Shown here piece after piece: positions 8,220 to 17,214 of a stretch of DNA of 64,000 nucleotides; the first letter of the stretch is position 1; each line of letters starts with the position of its first letter. Below the pieces are notes generated by a model. That model had not been told where the DNA came from and searched no databases. It was given only the letters and a program-made list of their open reading frames with translations. Both the position numbers and the translations under genes were made by a program. This stretch comes from Roseateles sp. XES5 (lineage in GTDB: Bacteria; Pseudomonadota; Alphaproteobacteria; Rhizobiales; Rhizobiaceae), in assembly GCF_020535545.1 (NCBI RefSeq), contig NZ_CP084752.1:2507501-2571500 (forward strand), read 5' to 3'.

Positions 8220-9658
8220 TGAGACGGAACAGAAAAGTCAAAATCCTCGCCACGCTCGGACCCGCATCGTCCGATGAGCAGATGATCCAGAAGCTGCATG
8301 AGGCGGGAGCAGACCTGTTCCGCATCAATATGAGCCACGCCAGCCACGATGTGATGCGCACGCTGATCAGCCGCATCCGCGCCGTGGAAGCCCGCTGTGG
8401 CCGTCCGATCGGCATCCTCGCCGACCTTCAGGGTCCGAAGCTGCGCGTCGGCAAGTTCGCCAATGGCGCGGAAGAGCTGAAGCCCGGCCAGACCTTCACG
8501 CTCGACAACAAGGACGTGCCCGGCGACAACACCCGCGTCTTCCTGCCGCATCCGGAAATCCTCCAGGCCGTGAAGGCCGGCGACCGTCTGCTGATCGACG
8601 ACGGCAAGCTGCACCTGCGCGCCGACAGCGCCGATGGCAAGTCCATCGTCTGTACCGTCGTCTCCGGCACCAAGATTTCCGACCGCAAGGGCGTCAGCCT
8701 GCCCGACACGCTGCTGCCCGTGGGTGCGCTGACGGAGAAGGACCGCGTCGACCTCGACGCCGTTCTGGCGACCGGCAGCGTCGACTGGGTGGCGCTTTCC
8801 TTCATCCAGCGTCCGGAAGACCTTGCCGAAGTGCGCAAGATCTCGCGCGGCCGCGTGGGCCTGATGTCGAAGATCGAAAAGCCGCAGGCCATCGAGCGCA
8901 TCGACGAGATCATCGATCTTTCCGACGCCCTCATGGTCGCCCGTGGCGACCTTGGCGTTGAAATGCCGCTGGAAGCGGTTCCCGGCCTGCAGAAGCAGCT
9001 CATCCGCGCCTGCCGCCGCGCCGGCAAGCCGGTCGTCGTCGCCACGCAGATGCTGGAATCGATGATTTCCGCACCGGTTCCGACCCGCGCCGAAGTCTCC
9101 GACGTCGCGACCGCGGTCTTCGAGGGCGCCGACGCCGTCATGCTCTCGGCCGAATCCGCCTCGGGCGCCTATCCGATCGAGGCCGTCTCCACCATGGCGT
9201 CCATCGCCAGCAAGGTCGAGCGCGACCCGCATTATCCGGGCATCATCTACGCCCAGCGCACGCCGCCGGAAGCCACCGGCGCCGACGCCATCTCGCTCGC
9301 CGCCCACCAGATCGCCGAGACGCTGAAGCTCGCGGCCATCGTCTGTTACACATCGTCGGGCACGACGGGCCTGCGCGCCGCGCGCGAGCGGCCGGAGACG
9401 CCGGTCCTGGCGCTCTCGCCGGTCATCGAGACGGCACGCCGCCTCTCGGTCGTCTGGGGCCTGCACTGCGTCGTCACGGGCGATGCGGAGGACCTCGACG
9501 ATATGGTCAACCGCGCCTGCCGCATCGTCGTTGCCGAAGAGTTCGGCAAGCCGGGCGACCGTATCATCATCTCGGCCGGCGTGCCGTTGCGCACGCCCGG
9601 TGCGACGAACATGCTGCGCATCGCCTATATCGGCGCCGACGGCGTCAGCGGCGTCTGA
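8219..9658 (+). CDS. pyk: pyruvate kinase
   Basis: Transfers phosphate from phosphoenolpyruvate to ADP, the last step of glycolysis, in the cytoplasm. At 479 residues it has the normal length and all blocks: N-terminal KILATLGPAS, LADLQGPKLRVG, the active-site SKIEKPQAIERI with metal-binding acids, ARGDLGVE, ATQMLESM, and a C-terminal regulatory domain. The ATG overlaps the stop of the DUF1036 gene by one base in a TGATG arrangement. Convergent with the alpha/beta hydrolase gene four bases after its end, so the two transcripts must overlap or stop in very little space. Confidence 0.97.
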   Translation: MRRNRKVKILATLGPASSDEQMIQKLHEAGADLFRINMSHASHDVMRTLISRIRAVEARCGRPIGILADLQGPKLRVGKFANGAEELKPGQTFTLDNKDVPGDNTRVFLPHPEILQAVKAGDRLLIDDGKLHLRADSADGKSIVCTVVSGTKISDRKGVSLPDTLLPVGALTEKDRVDLDAVLATGSVDWVALSFIQRPEDLAEVRKISRGRVGLMSKIEKPQAIERIDEIIDLSDALMVARGDLGVEMPLEAVPGLQKQLIRACRRAGKPVVVATQMLESMISAPVPTRAEVSDVATAVFEGADAVMLSAESASGAYPIEAVSTMASIASKVERDPHYPGIIYAQRTPPEATGADAISLAAHQIAETLKLAAIVCYTSSGTTGLRAARERPETPVLALSPVIETARRLSVVWGLHCVVTGDAEDLDDMVNRACRIVVAEEFGKPGDRIIISAGVPLRTPGATNMLRIAYIGADGVSGV

Positions 9659-9662
9659 CAGC

Positions 9663-10670
9663 CTATTCGCTATGATCCTTCGCAAGGCGGGCTTCGGCCC
9701 GCCTTGCTGATTCCTGGATGTCGCGTTTTTCGCCGGCGATCTTTTCCAGCGCCTCGATGGCAAGGTCCGTCACCACATAGTCCGGCTTGTGACCGAGATT
9801 GTGGATCCAGACGAGTTCCGACCCGGCGATATCCCGCGCCAGCCCGCGCGAATGGATTTCCTCATAGACGACGCCATCCGTATCGCCGGTGACGATGACC
9901 GTCGGCGTATGGATTTCGCCATAGCGTGGCTGCACGCGCTGGACATAGTCCAGCAGATTGGCGACGTCGGTGGCGTTGTTGCGGAAGGTCGCCGGGCGCA
10001 GCACGAGCGCCGGGGCCGTCACCGCGATGTAATCGTCCGGGCGCGGGTTGGGGGCGAAGATGGCGCGGGTGCCGGTTTCGATGCGCGGCAGGCCGGCGGG
10101 CATGACCGCGACATGGGCGAAGAGCCAGCCGACGCCGGGCATCCTGGCAAGGTCGTAGTACCAGTCGACGCCACCGGGCCAGGGATGGGTGGCAGGCGCG
10201 AGGAAGAGCAGGCCGGCGGTCTTCTCCGGATGTTCCAGTGCGAAGCTGGCGGCGATGGCGCCGCCGAAGGAATGGCCGACAATGATGGCCCGGTCGATGC
10301 CGCGCTTTTCCATCAGCCGGGCGATGGCATGCGCCTGCCCGTCCGGCCAGGCGTTCTCCGGCCCGCCACGCTCGGAATAGCCGTGGCCGGGGCGGTCGAG
10401 GAAGAGAAGGTCGGCACGGCCCTCCAGCTTGCCGCGGAAAGCGTGCATCTGGTCGCGCAGGTTGCCGCTGGCGCCATGGATGAAGACGATGGGCGGCAGG
10501 TCGGCCTTTTCACCGGCAGGGACGTAGACGCTGTTCATGCGCAAGCCGCCGACCTCGATAAGCTCGCCGATATTGGGGAACTCGTGCTCGATGGCGCGCG
10601 CCTTCCACGTCGTGAAAGCGTAGCCGGCGAGCGCGAGGGCGAAGGGAGCGATGAGGAGGGCTGTCAGCAT
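9663..10670 (-). CDS. alpha/beta hydrolase, membrane-anchored or exported
   Basis: Serine hydrolase of the alpha/beta fold, substrate unknown. It shows an N-terminal hydrophobic segment (LTALLIAPFALALAGYAF) that is a signal anchor or signal peptide, the oxyanion motif HGASGN, the nucleophile elbow GHSFGG, a later aspartate in TGDTDGVV, and the catalytic histidine in NLGHKPD. About 335 residues from the ATG used; a TTG seven codons upstream is equally possible since neither has a clear ribosome binding site. The last 20 residues are charged. Convergent with pyk. Confidence 0.82.
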   Translation of the reverse strand: MLTALLIAPFALALAGYAFTTWKARAIEHEFPNIGELIEVGGLRMNSVYVPAGEKADLPPIVFIHGASGNLRDQMHAFRGKLEGRADLLFLDRPGHGYSERGGPENAWPDGQAHAIARLMEKRGIDRAIIVGHSFGGAIAASFALEHPEKTAGLLFLAPATHPWPGGVDWYYDLARMPGVGWLFAHVAVMPAGLPRIETGTRAIFAPNPRPDDYIAVTAPALVLRPATFRNNATDVANLLDYVQRVQPRYGEIHTPTVIVTGDTDGVVYEEIHSRGLARDIAGSELVWIHNLGHKPDYVVTDLAIEALEKIAGEKRDIQESARRAEARLAKDHSE

Positions 10671-10745
10671 GGCGCGGCGCGGGGAGGGCAAGGCAGGGGT
10701 CCGGGAGGCCGATCCGGTGGCACGCCAGCCGGACCGTGGGAGGAA

Positions 10746-11354
10746 TCAGGTGCGCTGGCCGGTCAGCTTCTCGGCGAGGTCGCCGAGTTCCTTCTGGGCC
10801 TGCCGCTCGGTGGGGTAGATGTCGAGGAATTTCTCCCAGGCCTTCAGCGCCATCTCGTCGCGGCCGGTCTGGCTCATGATGGCCGCCATGCCGGCGAGCG
10901 CGCCGAAGTGCCGGGGCTCGATCCTCAGCACCTGGTTTATGTCGGACATCGACTTGCGGTAGTTGTTCATCTTGAAGTGCAGGGTCGCGCGTCGGTTCCA
11001 GCCTTCGACATAGTCGGGCTTCAGGCGAATCGCTTCATCGAGGAAATCGAGCGCGGCGGCGTTCTTTTCCTCGGATATCGCCTTGTCGGCCCACTGAATG
11101 AGAAGATCGATGCTGGCGCTGCCGGAGTCCTGCCATTCGCGGCGAATCTGGTCCGCGATGCCCTTGGCGGCGTCAGGATTGCCCTCGCGCTTCAACTCGG
11201 CAAAGAGCTTGTCCAAACGTTGGGCCTGGGTGGTGAAGGCGCTGGAGGCGGGGTCGAGCGCGGCCTTGTCCGCCGCCTGCGCATGTGCAGTGCCCGGCGT
11301 GGCGCCGAGGAGCGAAAGGGAAAGACCGAATATGATAAGCATGAAAAAGCGCAT
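10746..11354 (-). CDS. exported tetratricopeptide-repeat protein
   Basis: About 202 residues: signal peptide (RFFMLIIFGLSLSLLG, cleavage near AHAQA), then an alpha-solenoid with roughly three TPR units (ADKAISEEKNAAAL..., AIRLKPDYVEGW..., VLRIEPRHFGAL). Such proteins hold periplasmic complexes together; the partner is not evident. I start at MRFFML because it gives a clean signal peptide. It lies 75 bases upstream of the alpha/beta hydrolase gene on the same strand and may share its transcript. Confidence 0.8.
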   Translation of the reverse strand: MRFFMLIIFGLSLSLLGATPGTAHAQAADKAALDPASSAFTTQAQRLDKLFAELKREGNPDAAKGIADQIRREWQDSGSASIDLLIQWADKAISEEKNAAALDFLDEAIRLKPDYVEGWNRRATLHFKMNNYRKSMSDINQVLRIEPRHFGALAGMAAIMSQTGRDEMALKAWEKFLDIYPTERQAQKELGDLAEKLTGQRT

Positions 11355-11445
11355 GGCGGTTATGGTAAACCGCCATGGCGCTACGTCAAAACGATATTTG
11401 TCGATCATCACGACCCGGTAGCGGGTGAGCGACCGCGACGCCCAA

Positions 11446-11571
11446 TCAGCCCTGGCGAGCCTTGAAGCGCGGGTTCTGCTTGTTGATGATGTAGATGCGG
11501 CCCTTGCGACGAACAAGGCGGTTCTCGCGGTGGCGAGCCTTGAGCGACTTGAGCGAATTCTTGATCTTCAT
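11446..11571 (-). CDS. rpmJ: 50S ribosomal protein L36, zinc-less form
   Basis: Short basic protein of 41 residues, reading [17 protein letters not shown] at the start and FKARQG at the end, which is the L36 family signature. The canonical L36 zinc ribbon (three cysteines and a histidine) is absent: there is no cysteine at all, so this is the C-minus (YkgO-like) form. In alphaproteobacteria this is commonly the only copy. It sits alone between the TPR gene and purK. The start ATG has AGAAAAA-rich sequence upstream but no strong ribosome binding site. Confidence 0.92.
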   Translation of the reverse strand: MKIKNSLKSLKARHRENRLVRRKGRIYIINKQNPRFKARQG

Positions 11572-11624
11572 TTTTCTGATCCGCGTATTTCGGGGCGACT
11601 CGAGTTCGCCGGATTTCCTCAATC

Positions 11625-11652
11625 AAAAACGCGCCGTTTCGGGCGCGCTTTC
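11625..11652 (-). terminator. intrinsic terminator behind purK
   Basis: Read on the minus strand: stem CGCGCC/GGCGCG with loop CGAAAC followed by TTTTTGATT. It ends the purEK transcript before rpmJ. Confidence 0.8.
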
Positions 11653-11720
11653 AGGTTGGGCAGGCATGTACCGTGTCACATTTCTGCTGTCAACCGCAGA
11701 AGCCGGTTTTCCAGCCTCCC

Positions 11721-12779
11721 TTAGCCGAGAATCTGGGTAATATGCCCCATTTTTCGGCCGGGACGGGCTTCTGTCTTGCCGTAGAGATGGACCAGCACAC
11801 CGGGTTTTTCCAGCCAGGCGGGCACGTCGTTTATGTCGTCGCCGATCAGATTCTGCATCACGCAATCCGAATGGCGGCGGGGATCGCCGAGCGTATGGCC
11901 GGCAACGGCGCGGATATGCTGCTCGAACTGCGAGACGATACAGGCCGCCTCCGTCCAGTGGCCGGAATTGTGCACGCGGGGCGCGATCTCGTTGGCGACG
12001 AGGCCTCCGTCCGGCAGCACGAAGAACTCGACGCCGATGACGCCGACATAGGACAGGCTGTCCAGAATCGCACGGGCAGCCTTGCGGGCCTGGTCGGCGG
12101 TTGCCTCGCCGATGCCGGCGGGCAGGGTGGAGGTGTGCAGGATGCCGTTGCGGTGCACATTTTCCGCCGGGTCGTAGCAGGCGATGGTGCCGTTGTGGTC
12201 GCGTGCGGCGATGATGGAGATTTCCCGCTCGAAGGGCACGAGGCTTTCCAGGATCATCGGCACGCCGCCGAGCGCCTCGAAGGCGCCGTCGCGGCTTTCG
12301 GCCGGAGAACGGAAGAGGCGCTGCCCCTTGCCGTCATAGCCGAGCCGGCGCGTCTTCAGCACACCGACGCCGCCGAAACGGTCGAGCGCGGCCTCAAGAT
12401 CGGCCTGGCTGTCGACGGCGGCGAAGTCGGCGGTGATGATGCCGCAATCGCGGATGAAGCTCTTTTCGACGAGGCGGTCCTGAGAGACTTCCAGCGCGCG
12501 TGGCGGCGGGAAGACGGGAACGGATGCGGCCAGCGCCTGAGCGGCGGCGACGGGCACGTTCTCGAATTCGTAGGTCACGACGTCGCAAACGCGGGCAAGC
12601 TCGGCCAGCGCTTCCCGGTCGTCATAGGCGGCGACGATCTGGGCATTGGCGAGCTGGGCGGCCGGACAATCGGCCTGGGGCTCGAGGATGACGGTTCGCA
12701 GGTTGAGGCGCGCCGCCGCCATGGCGAGCATGCGGCCGAGCTGGCCTCCGCCGATGATGCCGATGGTACGCACGCTCAT
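11721..12779 (-). CDS. purK: N5-carboxyaminoimidazole ribonucleotide synthase
   Basis: ATP-grasp enzyme that carboxylates aminoimidazole ribonucleotide using bicarbonate and ATP in purine synthesis; its product is passed to PurE. 352 residues. Visible blocks are the N-terminal [10 protein letters not shown] nucleotide-fold loop, [20 protein letters not shown] (ATP-binding loop) and [14 protein letters not shown] (metal and active site). Its ATG overlaps the TGA of purE in an ATGA, so the two are translationally coupled. A hairpin terminator follows 65 bases downstream. Confidence 0.96.
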   Translation of the reverse strand: MSVRTIGIIGGGQLGRMLAMAAARLNLRTVILEPQADCPAAQLANAQIVAAYDDREALAELARVCDVVTYEFENVPVAAAQALAASVPVFPPPRALEVSQDRLVEKSFIRDCGIITADFAAVDSQADLEAALDRFGGVGVLKTRRLGYDGKGQRLFRSPAESRDGAFEALGGVPMILESLVPFEREISIIAARDHNGTIACYDPAENVHRNGILHTSTLPAGIGEATADQARKAARAILDSLSYVGVIGVEFFVLPDGGLVANEIAPRVHNSGHWTEAACIVSQFEQHIRAVAGHTLGDPRRHSDCVMQNLIGDDINDVPAWLEKPGVLVHLYGKTEARPGRKMGHITQILG

Positions 12780-13279
12780 AGCGGGCCGTCCACGGGATAT
12801 TCGGCAACGGCGCTGGACTGGTTCTCGCGCCATTCGTCGAGGCGGTGGGCAAGCTCCGGGTCGTTGAGGGCAAGCACCGCGGCGGCGAGCAGCGCCGCAT
12901 TGATCGCGCCGGCCTTGCCGATGGCGAGCGTTCCGACGGGAATGCCGGCCGGCATCTGCACGATGGAAAGCAGGCTGTCCTGGCCGGAGAGGGCCTTGGA
13001 CTGGACCGGCACGCCGAAGACCGGCAGCGGTGTCATGGCCGCGGCCATGCCTGGCAGGTGGGCCGCGCCGCCGGCGCCGGCGACGATGACCTTGAAGCCT
13101 TCCGCCTTGGCGCCGCGGGCGAAGCTGTAGAGCCGGTCGGGCGTGCGGTGCGCTGAAATGATACGGGCCTCATAGTCGACGCCGAGCGCGTCGAGCGTAT
13201 CGGCGGCGTTCTTCATCGTCTCCCAGTCGGACTGGCTTCCCATGATGATGGCGACGGGGGGCGTTTCGGTGGTGTCCAA
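12776..13279 (-). CDS. purE: 5-(carboxyamino)imidazole ribonucleotide mutase
   Basis: Moves the carboxyl group from N5 to C4 of the imidazole nucleotide in purine synthesis. 167 residues, the normal class I length, with [17 protein letters not shown] (catalytic histidine) and [12 protein letters not shown]. The start is a TTG (reading [14 protein letters not shown]) behind GACGAG; no ATG lies at a plausible position before the conserved block. It begins 14 bases after the DUF465 stop, making a DUF465-purE-purK unit. Confidence 0.94.
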   Translation of the reverse strand: MDTTETPPVAIIMGSQSDWETMKNAADTLDALGVDYEARIISAHRTPDRLYSFARGAKAEGFKVIVAGAGGAAHLPGMAAAMTPLPVFGVPVQSKALSGQDSLLSIVQMPAGIPVGTLAIGKAGAINAALLAAAVLALNDPELAHRLDEWRENQSSAVAEYPVDGPL

Positions 13280-13293
13280 GGCGTCTCGTCCGT

Positions 13294-13497
13294 TCAGGCG
13301 ATGATATCGGGGATGATCTGGTCTTCCAGCTTGGAAATCCTGTCCTTCAGGACCAGCTTCTTCTTCTTCATGCGCTGGATTTTGAGGGCTTCGCAACCGA
13401 CCTGGATCATGGCGTTGATCGCGGCGTCGTAGTCTTCGTGTTCCTGGCGAAGCCGTGCGGCGGCAAGCCGCAATTCAGCCTGATCCTGATCTGCCAT
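13294..13497 (-). CDS. YdcH/DUF465 family protein
   Basis: Short helical protein of 67 residues with the family core around [21 protein letters not shown], which forms an antiparallel helical hairpin. Role unknown. Start at MADQDQAEL has the GGGGAACAAAT leader; more upstream sequence is non-coding in character. It is the first gene before purEK, and a second DUF465 gene is divergently placed a short distance away, so the two may have arisen by duplication. Confidence 0.85.
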   Translation of the reverse strand: MADQDQAELRLAAARLRQEHEDYDAAINAMIQVGCEALKIQRMKKKKLVLKDRISKLEDQIIPDIIA

Positions 13498-13714
13498 GCT
13501 ATTTGTTCCCCGTCTTCCAAGGCGCGTCCGGTCCGCCGAGCCGCAACCTTCATGAAGGGTGCTCCTACCACGAAACCCGTGGTAACGGGAAGTTATCCCT
13601 CGCCACGTTTTCGCCTTCGACAAATGAAAAATGACATGGCACACTGACTTTGTTGCAACCTGGATCACCCGGCATGCGAATGACCGGGTGCAAGCAAAAG
13701 GAAGGAACTGTCAC

Positions 13715-13888
13715 ATGACGATTGAGGCCCATCTGGCTACGCTCGAAAAGAAGCATTTTGCTCTGGAGGAAGAGCTGCACGCCGCCATCAACCGCCCTTC
13801 TTCGGGGGATGACGCGATTGCAGACATCAAGCGTCGCAAGCTGCGCATCAAGGATGAGATCGAGCGTCTTCGCTCTTCATCGCACTGA
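13715..13888 (+). CDS. YdcH/DUF465 family protein, second copy
   Basis: 57-residue protein reading MTIEAHLATLEKKH and later IKRRKLRIKDEIERL, the DUF465 helical hairpin. The ATG is preceded by AAAGGAAGGA. It differs clearly from the neighbouring DUF465 protein, so this is an old duplication if one at all. Function not known. Confidence 0.85.
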   Translation: MTIEAHLATLEKKHFALEEELHAAINRPSSGDDAIADIKRRKLRIKDEIERLRSSSH

Positions 13889-14012
13889 AAAGACAGGGAT
13901 TTTTCCAGAATTACAGAAAGGGTTGAAGGTCGCTGAACGTTCGGTCTGTATGGGAAGACCCGGGTGAGAGCCCACGTCGCGAAACCGCCCCGAAAACGAA
14001 ATGATCGATGTC

Positions 14013-14052
14013 GTGACGCCCTGGCTTGCTGCAACGCATGCCGGGGCGTTCT
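14013..14052. terminator. hairpin between convergent DUF465 and ArsR genes
   Basis: Stem ACGCCCTGGC/GCCGGGGCGT (one G-U pair) with a 17-base loop, then CTGTTTC. The T-run is weak. The preceding 120 bases hold no reading frame I can support; a structured RNA cannot be excluded. Confidence 0.45.
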
Positions 14053-14079
14053 GTTTCAGGATGGGACGGCTGAAAGACG

Positions 14080-14340
14080 TCAGGACCAGAACTGGTCGAG
14101 CCAGAGATTGAGCCCGTCGAAGCCCTTGGCGTTGATTGCGTAGATGCGCTTCGTGCCCTCGGCCTTCACGCTGACGAGGTTGGACTCCAGGAGCGCCTTC
14201 AGGTGCTGCGAAACGGCCGGGCGGCTGATCGGCAGGCCTTCGGAAAGCTCGTTGACGGTGCGCGGGGCACGGCGCAATTCCTCCAGCAGGAACCTGCGGT
14301 TGGGGTCGGCAATCGCAGCGAAGGGATCAGGATGCGCCAT
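14080..14340 (-). CDS. ArsR family winged-helix transcriptional regulator
   Basis: 86-residue single-domain regulator. Winged-helix signature: DPNRRFLLEEL, then NELSEGLPISRPAVSQHLKALLESNLV (recognition helix) and the beta wing EGTKRIYAIN. It has no cysteine pair, so it is unlikely to sense arsenite-like metals by the classic site. It lies 62 bases downstream of the TSUP permease gene on the same strand and may be in its transcript; regulator and permease may form a functional pair, but that is inference from position. Confidence 0.87.
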   Translation of the reverse strand: MAHPDPFAAIADPNRRFLLEELRRAPRTVNELSEGLPISRPAVSQHLKALLESNLVSVKAEGTKRIYAINAKGFDGLNLWLDQFWS

Positions 14341-14402
14341 GGCCGAACGCTATGGCAAAGCAGCATGCCCGGCAAGCGTTTTGTGCGCTGCGAAGAGCAG
14401 GT

Positions 14403-15173
14403 TCAGAGGAAGGCGGCAATGCCGTCGTAAGCAAGCTTCAGGCCGGCAATGAAGGCCATGGCATACATGAAGGGATAGAAGACATCCGGCTTCATGCGCT
14501 TGACGATGAAGCCGCCGAGGGCCGTCGCCACGATGGCGAGCGGGACGAGGGTGGCGGAGATCGTCAGGTTGCCTGTGTCGAGCTGGCCGAGTGCGAAATA
14601 GGGGCCGAGCTTGATGAAGTTCAGGATGGCGAAGAAACGCACGGACGCGCCGGTGTAGTCGCGCGGCGGCAGCTTCAGCGGCAGGCCGTAGACCTGGAAG
14701 GGAGCCCCGCCGGCATGGGCGACGAAGCTGCCGTAGCCCGAGAGCGTGCCGAGAAAGGCGGCGGGCGCCAGCCGGTGCGGCTTCGGCTGGATGATGTGGC
14801 CGTGGCGGACGCGCCAGCTGTTGTAGAAGTAGCGCAGCGCAAAGAGCACGGTGATGAGGCCGATGATGAGGCGCAGCGCATCGCGCGGCACATAGGCGGA
14901 GGTCGTCCAGCCGATGGCGATGCCGATCAGCGCGCCGGGCAGCAGCATTTTGAGCAGCGTGCGGTCGTTGTGCTGGCGCCAGATCCACAGCGACACCCAG
15001 TCCATCACCACGAGGACCGGCAGCAGGATGGCGGCGGCCTGTACCGGCGGCACGGCCATGGCCAGCAGCGGCACGCCCATCAAGGACAGCGCTTCACCCA
15101 TGCCGCCCTTCGTCAGACCGACCAGGAGAACGGCGGGAATGGCGGCATAATAAATCGAGGGGTCGATGGACAT
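14403..15173 (-). CDS. TSUP family permease (TauE/SafE type)
   Basis: Inner-membrane protein of 256 residues with about seven to eight hydrophobic segments and the family motif GLTKGGMGEAL near the N terminus plus a second half-repeat FLGTLSGYGSFVAHAGG. TSUP members move sulfite, sulfoacetate or other organosulfur anions; the substrate here is not evident. Divergent from the ThiE-like gene with only 90 bases between the start codons. Confidence 0.87.
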   Translation of the reverse strand: MSIDPSIYYAAIPAVLLVGLTKGGMGEALSLMGVPLLAMAVPPVQAAAILLPVLVVMDWVSLWIWRQHNDRTLLKMLLPGALIGIAIGWTTSAYVPRDALRLIIGLITVLFALRYFYNSWRVRHGHIIQPKPHRLAPAAFLGTLSGYGSFVAHAGGAPFQVYGLPLKLPPRDYTGASVRFFAILNFIKLGPYFALGQLDTGNLTISATLVPLAIVATALGGFIVKRMKPDVFYPFMYAMAFIAGLKLAYDGIAAFL

Positions 15174-15263
15174 GGAGGCGATTGATCCTGTTCGTCCTTC
15201 CGTCTATCCGCTTTGATCTGTTATGACGAGCCTCGTCACCAAACCCAAGGGAAGTGCCCATTC

Positions 15264-15917
15264 ATGTCCGATGTCGAAACCCGCTGCCGCCTGGTGCTGA
15301 TCCTTCCCGAGGGCGAGGACCTTTCCGCGCGTGCCGCAATGCTGGAAGGCGCACTGAAGGGCGGCGACGTCGCCTCGGTGATCCTGCCGCAATACGGGCT
15401 CGACGACGGCCAGTTCCAGAAGCATGCGGAAGTGCTGGTGCCGATCGTCCAGAAGGCGGGCGCGGCGGCGCTCGTTGCCGGCGATACCCGCGTGGCCGGC
15501 CGTGTGAAGGCCGACGGCATCCATGTCACGGGTGGGCTGGACGCGCTCGGCGAGGCGGTCGAGAAATTCACACCGAAGCTCATCGTCGGCGGCGGCAATG
15601 CGACCGACCGGCACAAGGCGCTGGAAGTCGGCGAGGTGCAGCCGGACTATATCTTCTTCGGCAAGATCGGCGGCGACATCAAGCCGGAAGCCCATCCCAA
15701 GAACCTCGCGCTGGCCGAATGGTGGGCCTCGATGGTCGAAATCCCCTGCATCGTGCTCGGCGGCACGGATCCGGAATCGGCGCTGGCCGTCGCCGAGGCC
15801 GGCGCGGAATTCGTGGCGCTCGACAAGGCCGTCTTTGCCGACCCGGCGCAGGCGCCGCAGATCGTCGCCGCCGTCAATGCGCTGCTTGACGAAAAAGCGC
15901 CACGGTTTGAGCAATAG
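15264..15917 (+). CDS. thiamine phosphate synthase-like protein (ThiE/TenI fold)
   Basis: 217-residue TIM-barrel protein of the ThiE/TenI superfamily, with ADGIHVTGG and a phosphate-binding end region GGTDPESALAVAEAGAEFVAL. Several ThiE active-site blocks are altered, so it may not catalyse the joining of the pyrimidine and thiazole parts of thiamine; no thi gene is adjacent. Start ATG has AAGGGAAG upstream. The Sel1-repeat gene follows nine bases after its stop, suggesting co-transcription. Confidence 0.7.
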   Translation: MSDVETRCRLVLILPEGEDLSARAAMLEGALKGGDVASVILPQYGLDDGQFQKHAEVLVPIVQKAGAAALVAGDTRVAGRVKADGIHVTGGLDALGEAVEKFTPKLIVGGGNATDRHKALEVGEVQPDYIFFGKIGGDIKPEAHPKNLALAEWWASMVEIPCIVLGGTDPESALAVAEAGAEFVALDKAVFADPAQAPQIVAAVNALLDEKAPRFEQ

Positions 15918-15926
15918 TAGGCGCGC

Positions 15927-17033
15927 ATGATCAGGGCCGTCCTTTCGCAAGCTTGCCGTATCGCGCCGGTGGCGCTTCTTTCCGCGGGTGTTCTCGTGGC
16001 CGCGCCCGCCTGGGCGGAAACCGCCAAGAAGGGGCCTGCCGTGACGGCTGGCGATACGGAGCCGGCATCCGCCGAGGCGACGCCCGATGCGAAGAAGGAC
16101 GCGGAAAAGCCCTCGGACGGGCCGTCCGGCGGCCTTTCGGTTCTGGAGCGCATGGGGGCGGAACTGCCCGCGCTGCCGGCGGAAAAGCCCTTTACCGGCA
16201 AGGTCGACGACGCCTACGGCGCCTTCCAGCGCGGTCGCTATCTGACGGCGATGGAACTGGCCTTGCCGCGCGCGCAGCTCGGCGATCCCGCTGCGCAGAC
16301 CCTGGTGGCGGAAATCCTCGATCGCGGTCTCGGCGTCAAGCGCAACCGCGACCAGGCGATGTTCTGGTACGCGCAGGCGGCCAATGGCGGCGACCCTACC
16401 GGCATGTTCAAATATGCCATCCTCCTCATGGAGCGTTCCCGCTCGAAGGAGGATCGGAAGAAGGCCGACGAGCTGATGAAGAAGTCGGCCGATCTCGGCA
16501 ACGCTTCCGCGCAGTTCAACTATGGGCAGGTGCTGGTGGCCGACAGCCCCGGCGACAAGGGCCTGCGCGAGGCGCTGCCCTACTACGAAAAATCCGCCGA
16601 GCAGGGCATCGCGGATGCGCAATACGCGCTCTCGCAGATCTACATCAACCTGAAGGACCTGCCCGAGGAAAAGACGCGGCGCGCCCGCGAATGGCTGCTG
16701 CGCGCCGCGCGCGCCGGCTATGACACGGCCCAGCTCGACCTCGGCATGTGGCTGGTGAACGGCACTGCCGGCGAACGGGACTACGAGGCCGGCTTCAACT
16801 GGATGAAGCGGGCGGCCGAGGGCGGCAATCCGGTTGCCCAGAGCAAGCTCGCCCAGCTCTACATCCACGCCATCGGCACGCGGTCGAACCCGGTCGAGGC
16901 GGCCAAGTGGTTCGTGCTGGCGCGCCGCGCCGGCCTCAACGACCCTTCGCTGGAAGACTTCTATCTCGGCCTCAACGACGAGCAGCAGAAGGCGGCCATC
17001 GCGGCTGCCAACAAGTTCCGCTCGGGCTCCTGA
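15927..17033 (+). CDS. exported Sel1-repeat protein
   Basis: 368 residues: signal peptide (APVALLSAGVLVAAPAWAE), a Lys/Pro/Ala-rich linker to about residue 90, then at least six Sel1-like repeats, each with the A-x(6)-G-x(2)-G-like pattern (for example LGDPAAQTLVAEILDRGLG, GGNPVAQSKLAQLYIHAIG). Such solenoids bind other proteins at the periplasmic face of the envelope. Partner not evident. Probably co-transcribed with the ThiE-like gene just upstream. Confidence 0.85.
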   Translation: MIRAVLSQACRIAPVALLSAGVLVAAPAWAETAKKGPAVTAGDTEPASAEATPDAKKDAEKPSDGPSGGLSVLERMGAELPALPAEKPFTGKVDDAYGAFQRGRYLTAMELALPRAQLGDPAAQTLVAEILDRGLGVKRNRDQAMFWYAQAANGGDPTGMFKYAILLMERSRSKEDRKKADELMKKSADLGNASAQFNYGQVLVADSPGDKGLREALPYYEKSAEQGIADAQYALSQIYINLKDLPEEKTRRAREWLLRAARAGYDTAQLDLGMWLVNGTAGERDYEAGFNWMKRAAEGGNPVAQSKLAQLYIHAIGTRSNPVEAAKWFVLARRAGLNDPSLEDFYLGLNDEQQKAAIAAANKFRSGS

Positions 17034-17040
17034 CGCCGCC

Positions 17041-17214
17041 GTATTTACCCTGTTGCACGGTCGTACCCCCTGCTTTGCGCCCCATGCAGGGGTGGAAGGC
17101 TTGAAACTTCGGGGGATTTGTGGTCTTGAGGCCGCACATTCGGTCCGGTGCCATCGCGCGCCGCGGCTTTTGCCGTCCCGAAGCATCCGGACATTCCCGA
17201 AGGACTTAAAGTAC
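17041..17214 (+). promoter_or_regulatory. structured leader upstream of suhB
   Basis: The 180-base gap holds a clear hairpin, CCCCTGC/GCAGGGG with a 12-base loop, and no reading frame. A conserved RNA motif named suhB has been reported upstream of this gene in alphaproteobacteria; I cannot confirm that this is that motif. Near its 3' end is AAGGA, the ribosome binding site. Confidence 0.35.

Noticed and set aside
13889..14012. Possible small RNA between DUF465 and ArsR genes
   Set aside because: Only the trailing hairpin is clear and no promoter match is convincing on either strand.
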